Made by a program: the position numbers and the translations under genes. 64,000 nucleotides of DNA from contig CALLLS010000021.1 in NCBI GenBank assembly GCA_938008215.1, forward strand, positions 47,455 through 111,454, in the 5' to 3' direction. Under the pieces are notes generated by a model. It was not told the DNA's origin. It saw only the letters and a program-made list of their open reading frames with translations, and ran no database searches. Positions 1 to 6,464 of the stretch are shown piece by piece. How positions within the stretch are numbered: the stretch's first letter is position 1; every line of letters begins with the position of its first letter. The DNA is from an uncultured Verrucomicrobiales bacterium (GTDB lineage: Bacteria; Verrucomicrobiota; Verrucomicrobiia; Verrucomicrobiales; Akkermansiaceae).

Positions 1-387
1 TTGACACTTAGGCGCATATCCCCAGACTCCACCTATTGAAAATACACCAGCAGGAGTTCTACCATCACCTTCTACTTTTTGTTTTCCAGGCTGTGATGGA
101 TGGAGCCCTATACCCCAACTGGAGCCATTTCTTCCAAGGCGCCCTTTCCATACTTCCGAAGTAGGCACCCATTGGTTATCATTTCTCTCAAAGCTTTGGA
201 GGGAGACATAAGAGTTATTCCAGCCTTCGGTGATTCCCAAAAGAACCTGGCTAGAAACACGAGGGAGAGAAAAGCCTTCCGTGGAGGGCTTTGGTTGAGT
301 CGTGGCGTTAGGGTCTCCAGTAGCACATCCCATCAGGAGAAGCGCAAAGGTAAGGAGTGAGGCGAAAGCGGATTTGGTGGAGGACAT
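1..387 (-). CDS. L,D-transpeptidase (YkuD)-like lipoprotein, 3' end cut off by the window
   Basis: The gene begins at an ATG at 387-385 and stays open for 129 codons to the window edge, so its C-terminal part is missing. The N-terminus is a lipoprotein signal: a hydrophobic run ending in the lipobox LMGC around residue 20. The visible mature part contains GDGRTPAGVFSIG, which matches the N-terminal conserved segment of YkuD/ErfK L,D-transpeptidases; the catalytic HGT...SxGC motif would lie beyond the edge. Such enzymes act on peptidoglycan crosslinks or anchor outer-membrane lipoproteins. It starts 3 bases after the stop of the MidA-type gene, so the two are probably one operon. A non-catalytic YkuD relative cannot be excluded. 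Confidence 0.75.
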   Translation of the reverse strand, partial: MSSTKSAFASLLTFALLLMGCATGDPNATTQPKPSTEGFSLPRVSSQVLLGITEGWNNSYVSLQSFERNDNQWVPTSEVWKGRLGRNGSSWGIGLHPSQPGKQKVEGDGRTPAGVFSIGGVWGYAPKCQ

Positions 388-390
388 ATA

Positions 391-1344
391 TTAATGATGT
401 TTTTTTCTTTGTAGTAGAACTTTAAAGGCACTTCCAGCACCGAATTGGTCTACTAAGCGTGAGGACACATCTACGTTCTCTAGGAATTCAGACTGCGTCC
501 TAATAAACGCTGTTTCCAGTCCAAATGTTTTACCCCAGTTCATTAAATCTGAGAAATTCACATCGGCAGTGAGATCTTGCCTCCCCATGTTTTGGTAGAT
601 TTGGGCGTCTTCATATCGCTCTTGTATAAAGTAGGATCGGATAGAGCCTCGCTTTTTCCGTTCATAAAGATCAGCAGCTAGATCGCCATAATCTATGGTA
701 AGAAGGCTTCCCTTTTTTAACGAAGGTATAGCTTTTTCTAAGTAGTTATGATACGAAGCATGAACCTCCACGCGTTGCCCCTCCTCCCAATCTTGCGTGA
801 ATATAGAGCTGAAAGGTAATGAGGTAGCCTCTTCCCAAGTCTCGTGCGTTTCACCATCCTGAATAATGAGAAATAGCTCTAGCCAGCCGCCGCCTTCTTT
901 TTTAAAGATACGCACTGGAAAAGCGTCTACAAATTCATTCGAGTAAATGAGGGCGTGCCCGCCGAGATCGCTAATTGCTTCTTGTGCAGAAGGAAACCAT
1001 TGCACCTTCTTCCCTAACAATTGCTCTTGCTGTGCTCTTAAGTTTGTAGAGACTTCTACGATGGCTTGAGTGAGACCAATTTTATGTTTCCAGCTTAATG
1101 ACTCCCTTACTTGCTTAGTCAGGACTCCAGACCCTGCCCCTAACTCTATTACAGGGAGCTTTTCCCCATGGTGACGCCACTCTTCTTGAATCCAGCCTGC
1201 TATCGCATGACCAAGTGAATTAATGAGCTCTGGGGTGGTGGTGAAATCTCCTCCTTTTCCCACCGTCTTCACATTTCTACTATAATATCCTCTCTTAGGA
1301 TCATATAAACAGCGGTTCATCCAGTCATCAAATCTCAGTTTCAC
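391..1344 (-). CDS. MidA/NDUFAF7-family SAM-dependent methyltransferase
   Basis: This 317-residue protein resembles the DUF185/MidA family: an N-terminal YDPKRGYYS segment, then GGDFTTTPE, then the SAM-binding motif I LGAGSGVLT near residue 70. The mitochondrial member NDUFAF7 methylates an arginine in a complex I subunit. Bacterial members are widespread and their substrate is generally not established. Complex I genes nuoB and nuoC lie 50 kb away in this window, so a link is possible but only an inference. It is the first gene of an apparent two-gene minus-strand operon and is divergent from the rRNA methyltransferase gene at 1406. Confidence 0.8.
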   Translation of the reverse strand: MKLRFDDWMNRCLYDPKRGYYSRNVKTVGKGGDFTTTPELINSLGHAIAGWIQEEWRHHGEKLPVIELGAGSGVLTKQVRESLSWKHKIGLTQAIVEVSTNLRAQQEQLLGKKVQWFPSAQEAISDLGGHALIYSNEFVDAFPVRIFKKEGGGWLELFLIIQDGETHETWEEATSLPFSSIFTQDWEEGQRVEVHASYHNYLEKAIPSLKKGSLLTIDYGDLAADLYERKKRGSIRSYFIQERYEDAQIYQNMGRQDLTADVNFSDLMNWGKTFGLETAFIRTQSEFLENVDVSSRLVDQFGAGSAFKVLLQRKKHH

Positions 1345-1363
1345 ACACTTTTATCTCGCACAA

Positions 1364-1378
1364 TGTATCAAAGATACA
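1364..1378. promoter_or_regulatory. Inverted repeat TGTATC-AAA-GATACA in a divergent intergenic region
   Basis: A perfect 6+3+6 inverted repeat sits in the 61-bp gap between two divergent genes (starts at 1344 minus and 1406 plus). It could be an operator or part of overlapping promoters. No regulator is known for it, and one short palindrome may be chance. Confidence 0.25.
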
Positions 1379-1405
1379 AAGTATATTTAGAAGGAACCAA
1401 GATTC

Positions 1406-1987
1406 GTGGATAAAAGAAAAAAAAAAGGATTTAGAGAAGGGCGAGAAAATAAGCATACTCAAGCAACAGGTGGCACACGCAAGAGGCTTGATGAGGCAGA
1501 CTTAGAAGCAATGGTCAAAGCAAAACCGCAGGGGCTATATCTCATTTTAGATTGTTTACAGGATCCTCATAATTTGGGAGCTATCTTACGCACCGCAGAT
1601 GGTGCGGGTGTAGATGCCGTCATCGCACCCCGAGATAAAGCTGTAGGAATAACTGATACGGTGAGACGAATTTCTGTAGGGGCTGCAGACCATGTTCCAT
1701 ATATATCAGTGACGAATCTTGCACGGGTCATGGAGATGTTAAAAGAGCATGGGGTTTGGATCGTAGGGACTTCCGATAGAGCCTCAAAGGATTTGTATGA
1801 GCTTGATCTCAAAGGCGGTCTTGCTCTCGTCACAGGTTCAGAAGAGAAGGGGATGAGACGCCTCACGGAAGAAGCATGTGATCATCTAGTAACTCTTCCG
1901 ATGAATGGTCATGTGGAATGTCTTAATGCTTCCGTAGCGACGGCGGTCTGCCTCTATGAAGCGGTAAGGCAGAGGAAAAAAGCTTAG
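1406..1987 (+). CDS. rlmB: SpoU-family rRNA 2'-O-methyltransferase, RlmB-like
   Basis: The protein (193 residues) has the three SPOUT signature motifs: motif 1 [13 protein letters not shown], motif 2 GSEEKGMRR and motif 3 with [13 protein letters not shown]. Together they form the knotted SAM-binding site. RlmB methylates G2251 of 23S rRNA. This protein is shorter than E. coli RlmB because the N-terminal L30e-like RNA-binding domain is missing; only a basic N-terminal tail ([14 protein letters not shown]) precedes the catalytic domain. RlmB is therefore a best guess, and a TrmH-type tRNA enzyme is the alternative. Translation starts at GTG, preceded by AAGGAA about 10 bases upstream, one of the clearer ribosome binding sites in the window. 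Confidence 0.75.
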   Translation: MDKRKKKGFREGRENKHTQATGGTRKRLDEADLEAMVKAKPQGLYLILDCLQDPHNLGAILRTADGAGVDAVIAPRDKAVGITDTVRRISVGAADHVPYISVTNLARVMEMLKEHGVWIVGTSDRASKDLYELDLKGGLALVTGSEEKGMRRLTEEACDHLVTLPMNGHVECLNASVATAVCLYEAVRQRKKA

Positions 1988-2085
1988 CTTGTAGTGAGAG
2001 CAGATATTACTCTTCGTTATTTAAGATGTATTAAATATTGAATAAAAACATGCGCTATGCATCCTATAAAAGACATTAATAATTT

Positions 2086-2760
2086 ATGAAATACTCTCTT
2101 TCTTTACTCGCCGTAGGCTCTTTAATACTTAGTAATTGTACGACTATAAACCCTTACACAGGGGAGTCTCAAACTTCAAACGCTGCCATTGGAACAGGAA
2201 TTGGTGCTGCTGGTGGTGCGATCCTTGGTGCTGTTATCGGTAATAATACCGGAGATGGTAATGCGCGCCGTGGGGCTCTTATCGGTGCGGGTGCAGGTGG
2301 TGTTACAGGCGGAGGTATCGGGTATTACATGGATCAGCAGGAAGCTAAGATCCGTCAGCAACTCCAAAACTCTGGGGTAAGCGTTACGCGCTCAGGAAAT
2401 GACATTATTCTCAATATGCCAAACGACATCACTTTCGATGTTGGTTCATCTCAGCTTAAATCTCAGTCACTCTCTACCCTCGATTCAGTGGCCCTTGTCT
2501 TGAAAGAGTATAATAAGACGACGATTGGGATCAGTGGCCATACTGACTCAGACGGAAGTTATAGTTATAACCAAGGACTCTCTGAAAATCGTGCCTCATC
2601 CGTAGCAAATTATTTAAATTCTAAAGGAGTCCCAGGAAATCGCTTAGCACCACGAGGTTATGGTGAAAGCTCTCCGATAGCTTCTAATTCTAATACCTCA
2701 GGAAAAGCGCAAAACCGCCGAGTAGAACTACAGATCGAACCGATCGAAAGTCAATTCTAA
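2086..2760 (+). CDS. OmpA-family lipoprotein with glycine-zipper segment (YiaD-like)
   Basis: This is a 224-residue outer-membrane lipoprotein: the signal peptide ends in ILSNC with the lipid-accepting Cys near residue 18. Residues about 30-85 form a Gly/Ala-rich glycine-zipper (IGTGIGAAGGAILGAVIG). The C-terminal part is an OmpA-like peptidoglycan-binding domain with the typical GHTDSDGSYSYNQGLSENRA and NRRVEL segments. The architecture matches YiaD-type proteins that tether the outer membrane to peptidoglycan. It is monocistronic and followed by a stem-loop. No Shine-Dalgarno site is evident upstream of the ATG. Confidence 0.88.
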   Translation: MKYSLSLLAVGSLILSNCTTINPYTGESQTSNAAIGTGIGAAGGAILGAVIGNNTGDGNARRGALIGAGAGGVTGGGIGYYMDQQEAKIRQQLQNSGVSVTRSGNDIILNMPNDITFDVGSSQLKSQSLSTLDSVALVLKEYNKTTIGISGHTDSDGSYSYNQGLSENRASSVANYLNSKGVPGNRLAPRGYGESSPIASNSNTSGKAQNRRVELQIEPIESQF

Positions 2761-2789
2761 GAAAAACCTTACTCCCCAAATTATTGAAT

Positions 2790-2818
2790 CGTGCCCCATG
2801 TTATTTACTTGGGGCACG
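2790..2818 (+). terminator. Stem-loop between convergent genes
   Basis: CGTGCCCC (2790-2797) pairs with GGGGCACG (2811-2818) around a 13-base AT-rich loop. It lies between the stops of two convergent genes (2760 and 2847). The downstream U-tract is poor (TTATGTAT), so termination efficiency is uncertain; it may act on both strands. Confidence 0.55.
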
Positions 2819-2846
2819 TTATGTATAGAGCTTCTATTTTAGATGA

Positions 2847-3998
2847 TTACTTACTGTTAATGGTAAGTTCCTTTCTGGGTTCAGGATAGGCATACTGTTT
2901 CCCCTCATAGTTTCTAAGGATGACTTTTTCATCATCTGCTGAAACGATATATTCTGGGTTTATAGGGATTTTTCCACCGCCTCCAGGTGCATCTATCACA
3001 TATTGCGGAATTGCATAACCAGATGTATGCCCACGCAAGCCTTCCATGATCTTAATTCCCTCCTTTATGCTCGTTCTAAGATGCTCCGATCCTTTTATGA
3101 GATCGCATTGATAGAGATAATATGGCTTTACGCGACACATAAGGAGTTTTTGACATAGCTCTTTTTGAATCTCTACATTGTCATTTATGCCCCTGAGAAG
3201 GACGGACTGGTTGCCGATTGGGATTCCAGAATCGGAGAGGCGCCCTAGAGCCTCTTTAACTTCCTGAGTGAGTTCTTTTGGATGATTTGTATGAATGGAG
3301 ATAAAAAGAGGATGGTGCTTCCTGAGCATTGCGCATAGTTCTGGTGTGATGCGCTGAGGTAAGAAGACTGGGATTCTACTGCCGATTCGGACAAATTCGA
3401 TATGTGGAATTTTTCTGAGCCTCGTGAGAAGCTTGTCTAAAATCTTATCTGAGAGTAGAAGGGGGTCCCCTCCTGAGAGTAATACGTCACGCACTTGAGG
3501 TGTGTTTTCTAAATATTCAAAGGCGGCTTCCCATTGGAGTTCTAGCTTTTGCTCACCCACACCAGAGACCACTCTAGACCTAGTGCAATATCGACAATAC
3601 GAGGCGCAACGGTCTGTCACGAGGAATAGAACCCTATCTGGATATCTGTGAACGAGTCCAGGAACAGGCATGTGCTCGTCTTCTCCACAAGGGTCTGCCA
3701 TTTCCATAGGTGACTCTAAGGATTCTTCGATCCTTGGAATCACTTGCTTTCTTATCGGACAGTTCTCATCTTCAGGGTCAATGAGAGTGAAGTAATGAGG
3801 GGTGACCGCGGTGGCGAGCTTTGTCCCAGTCAGTAATAAACCCTCTTTTTCTTCGGTAGAGAGATTTAATAGACCCTTTAGTTGCGAAAGGTTGGAGACT
3901 CTATGTCTGAGTTGCCACTTGTAATCTTGCCATTGTTCTGCAGTAGCAGAGAAAAGCTCGAGATTTTTTGGGCTGGAAGTTGTGAGAAAGGTTTTCAA
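2847..3998 (-). CDS. kamA: Lysine 2,3-aminomutase (radical SAM, PLP)
   Basis: KamA interconverts L-lysine and L-beta-lysine using a [4Fe-4S] cluster, SAM and PLP. The cluster motif CxxxCxxC is at Cys131, 135 and 138 (CASYCRYC). The PLP lysine is in APGGGGK at Lys343. The two acidic residues that hold substrate lysine in characterised KamA appear conserved (Asp299 in YQCD, Asp336 in VIDAP). This, and the length of 383, favour a free-lysine aminomutase over the EF-P-modifying EpmB. The frame opens with a TTG at 3998 because no earlier ATG exists. No beta-lysine acetyltransferase (AblB) is adjacent, so its use for an osmolyte, antibiotic or EF-P is open. Confidence 0.88.
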   Translation of the reverse strand: MKTFLTTSSPKNLELFSATAEQWQDYKWQLRHRVSNLSQLKGLLNLSTEEKEGLLLTGTKLATAVTPHYFTLIDPEDENCPIRKQVIPRIEESLESPMEMADPCGEDEHMPVPGLVHRYPDRVLFLVTDRCASYCRYCTRSRVVSGVGEQKLELQWEAAFEYLENTPQVRDVLLSGGDPLLLSDKILDKLLTRLRKIPHIEFVRIGSRIPVFLPQRITPELCAMLRKHHPLFISIHTNHPKELTQEVKEALGRLSDSGIPIGNQSVLLRGINDNVEIQKELCQKLLMCRVKPYYLYQCDLIKGSEHLRTSIKEGIKIMEGLRGHTSGYAIPQYVIDAPGGGGKIPINPEYIVSADDEKVILRNYEGKQYAYPEPRKELTINSK

Positions 3999-4101
3999 AG
4001 TATTGAAGGGAAAGTGATTTTTTAATTCGTTAAATGGAATAATCCAATTGACTTAATACGACGCAGAAGTAAATTTTCGATAACAACAACACAACAATAT
4101 T

Positions 4102-4764
4102 ATGTTTAAAGATATATTCAAGGAGATGTTCCATCCTAGTAAGACAGCTATTATATCATCATTAAAGCGTTCGGATGGTCTGCCTGTTTCTGAAGTGGCC
4201 AAAGAAGTAGAGATGAGTTATATGGGTGTAAAGCAGCATTGTATAAATCTTGAAAAATTAGGTTTTTTAGAAAGCTGGAGAGTTCCTCGCAAAGAAGTAG
4301 GGCGTCCAGAAAAACTTTATCGCCTCACTGAGAAGAGTAATGAGTTATTTCCTGTTGCAGGTGTAGATATGACATTATCACTTCTTGAAGGGGTAAAATC
4401 TCTGTTCGGAGAAAGTGCACCAGAAAAATTACTTATCAACTACTTTAACGATTTGAAAATCGAGTGGGGAAATATGCTGGGTAGCAAAAAAAGTGTTATT
4501 GAGAAAGCTCAGAAGCTCTCTGAACTGAGAGAAGAGCACGGCTACTTTAACGTATGTGAATTCAATAAAGAGGAAGGTTTATTTATCAAAGAATATCATA
4601 ACCCATTAGATCCTATTTTCGAGGTTTACCCAAATGTGAAACGTTTTGAGCTGGAGATGATGGAAGAGCTTTTGGGAACGTCTGTCACGAGAGAAGCTGT
4701 AGAAGGACCGCATGGTCAGTCTCAGACGTCATTTGAAATTAAGTCACTGGGCAAGGCGGCATAA
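4102..4764 (+). CDS. Winged-helix transcriptional regulator (COG2345/SufR-like)
   Basis: The first 75 residues form a winged helix: FHPSKTAIISSLKRSDGLPVSEVAKEV is the ArsR/MarR-like helix pair, followed by a recognition helix (MSYMGVKQHCINLEKLGFL) and a wing with GRPEKLYRLTEKS. This is the layout of COG2345 regulators, which include SufR. The C-terminal half lacks the cysteine cluster SufR uses to bind an Fe-S cluster; only Cys49 and one Cys in NVCEFNKEEG are seen. It is divergent from kamA over a 103-bp gap and may control that gene, but this is only a positional inference. There is no Shine-Dalgarno site before the ATG. Confidence 0.7.
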   Translation: MFKDIFKEMFHPSKTAIISSLKRSDGLPVSEVAKEVEMSYMGVKQHCINLEKLGFLESWRVPRKEVGRPEKLYRLTEKSNELFPVAGVDMTLSLLEGVKSLFGESAPEKLLINYFNDLKIEWGNMLGSKKSVIEKAQKLSELREEHGYFNVCEFNKEEGLFIKEYHNPLDPIFEVYPNVKRFELEMMEELLGTSVTREAVEGPHGQSQTSFEIKSLGKAA

Positions 4765-4787
4765 CTCACACTTAAGCTGAAAATTGT

Positions 4788-4820
4788 AAGGTTAGATCTG
4801 AGGATCTAACCTTTGTTTTT
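4788..4820 (+). terminator. Intrinsic terminator overlapping the stop codon of the convergent gene
   Basis: A perfect 11-bp stem (AAGGTTAGATC at 4788-4798 with its complement at 4803-4813), a TGAG loop and TGTTTTT downstream. The stem includes the TAG stop codon (4808-4806) of the convergent methyltransferase gene, so one element probably ends both transcripts. Confidence 0.85.
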
Positions 4821-5717
4821 ATTAGGTCTTATAAAGTAGATTTTAAGATACTTCTCTCCTGTATATTCGGCAGGCATGTCATATGAAATGAATGTGGCAT
4901 CCATACCTTTTTGAATTTGTTCCTCAAACTGCCAGTGAGGCATTTTTCGGCAGTTGGAGCAGGCTAATATCCACCCCTCATCTTCAAGAACGCTAGAAGC
5001 TAATTTAATGAGGCGGTGGTAGTCCTTCTCTACACGAAAGACCTTTCCCTTAGTATCACGAGAAAAGGTCGGTGGGTCTAGGATGATACCATGGAATTTC
5101 TTTCCTGATTTGGCAAAACGTGCTAACCAATGAAAGGTGTCACCTTTACAAAAAAACTGGGTGTTTTCATCTATCGCATTTAGTGACATGTTCCGCTTTG
5201 TCCAGTCCAGATAAGGTTGTGACAGATCAAGCGTAGTAGTAATCCCTCCTGCAGAAGCTGCCACAACTGAGAACGCGCCAGTATAGGCAAAAGTGTTTAG
5301 AATACGTTGCTCTGGCTGAACAAGTTCTTGAATGCGAGCGCGGTTCTCACGTTGGTCAAGAAAGAGTCCCTGAGAGTATCCAGAGGAAAATGAAAGCTCA
5401 TATTCCAATCCGTTTTCTAAACCTATGAATGGCTCATGAACGGGGGCACCGCAGAGCAGAGTAGGGGACTCTTTTTCATACTGGTCTAGCTTTTTCCAAT
5501 AGACAGTTTTGCCGAATGATCCGACTGCCTCTTTGAGTTCTTCAGGTATGATGCCTTCTGTAGTAGAAAGAAGCCAGTTGTCCCCCAGCTGGTCTATGTA
5601 AATATCTGAGATGCCATCACCCTCCCCGTCAAAAAGCCTAAACGAATTCGTTTTCTGATCTTCTGTAAGAAAGGCTCTTTGATTCAGCGCTTTTTGAATG
5701 AGGTTTATCACGTGCAT
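4806..5717 (-). CDS. RlmI-like class I SAM-dependent rRNA methyltransferase (COG1092)
   Basis: This 303-residue protein carries the COG1092 signature: SGYSQGLFLDQRENR precedes the SAM-binding motif LNTFAYTGAFSVVAASAGG, followed by the acidic loop TLDLS and the catalytic-side DPPTFS. E. coli RlmI methylates C1962 of 23S rRNA and has an extra N-terminal PUA domain. Here the N-terminal part is short (about 85 residues) and resembles the reduced version found in many phyla, so RNA methylation is likely but the position modified is not certain. Its stop codon is embedded in the terminator of the convergent regulator gene. Confidence 0.8.
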   Translation of the reverse strand: MHVINLIQKALNQRAFLTEDQKTNSFRLFDGEGDGISDIYIDQLGDNWLLSTTEGIIPEELKEAVGSFGKTVYWKKLDQYEKESPTLLCGAPVHEPFIGLENGLEYELSFSSGYSQGLFLDQRENRARIQELVQPEQRILNTFAYTGAFSVVAASAGGITTTLDLSQPYLDWTKRNMSLNAIDENTQFFCKGDTFHWLARFAKSGKKFHGIILDPPTFSRDTKGKVFRVEKDYHRLIKLASSVLEDEGWILACSNCRKMPHWQFEEQIQKGMDATFISYDMPAEYTGEKYLKIYFIRPNKNKG

Positions 5718-5752
5718 ATTACACGCGTAAAGGTGAGGCGATGCAATATCTA

Positions 5753-6400
5753 TTAGAAATAGAAGCGCGCTCCAACATCCACGAATGAGTCTTCAATGGC
5801 TGTGAAATCCTCGTTATCGAAATCTTCTCCGCTGAGATAGTTATATTCAACATAAATAGCCAATTGTTCGACAGGTTTAAATTCTACGCCTGCTGTAGCT
5901 TGATAAATAAAGAGACTTTCTTCGAAGTATGCGCTACCCAAGGAGCTATCAAAGTAATCAAATTCATTTCTTAAGCTGCCAATTCCGCCGCCAATGTAGG
6001 CTGAGAAATATTGTGAAAAATCATAACCAAATTTAATATTCGCTAAGAAGCCAACGTTTTGACTTTCGTAGGATACATTATCGCCGAATGAATCAATTCC
6101 GCTGTCAGAGCCTTCTCCAAAGATCAACTCTGCAGAGTAAGAAACAGTAAGAGCATTAAATGACTGTTTATATCCGAACTCAATAGAAATTAAGTCGTCA
6201 ACATTAATTGCATCTATCGAGGTATCATTTGCTGACGCTGCTCCGTCTGAAGCAAAACCATAGCCGGCACCGATAAAGAATCTTCCAGTTCTAGCACCTG
6301 ATTGCCATGGCTCTTGTGTGTTATCTAAATTTTCGTAAGCATCCTGAGCCATGCCAAGTGAAGAAAGCGCGAGAGTTGTTAATAGAATCGTTTTTTTCAT
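5753..6400 (-). CDS. Small outer-membrane beta-barrel protein
   Basis: The chosen ATG at 6400 gives a 215-residue protein with a clean signal peptide (MKKTILLTTLALSSLGMAQ). A longer frame to 6454 would place 18 hydrophilic residues before it and is rejected. The mature part has alternating polar/hydrophobic strands such as RFFIGAGYGF and VEYNYLSG and ends in DVGARFYF, with a C-terminal aromatic residue as in outer-membrane barrels. It resembles the OmpW/OMP_b-brl class of eight-stranded barrels in size and glycine-aromatic content. No ligand or transport role can be assigned. It lies between two minus-strand genes with small gaps. Confidence 0.7.
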   Translation of the reverse strand: MKKTILLTTLALSSLGMAQDAYENLDNTQEPWQSGARTGRFFIGAGYGFASDGAASANDTSIDAINVDDLISIEFGYKQSFNALTVSYSAELIFGEGSDSGIDSFGDNVSYESQNVGFLANIKFGYDFSQYFSAYIGGGIGSLRNEFDYFDSSLGSAYFEESLFIYQATAGVEFKPVEQLAIYVEYNYLSGEDFDNEDFTAIEDSFVDVGARFYF

Positions 6401-6464
6401 GAGTTTTAAATTAAAACGCGTTTTTTTAGTTTGGCAAGTTTTTCTGAAGTTCAAGAGATAGAGA

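Noticed and set aside
4054..4062. TAATACGAC resembling part of a T7 promoter
   Set aside because: Only nine bases match and there is no T7-like RNA polymerase or phage gene nearby; chance is likely.
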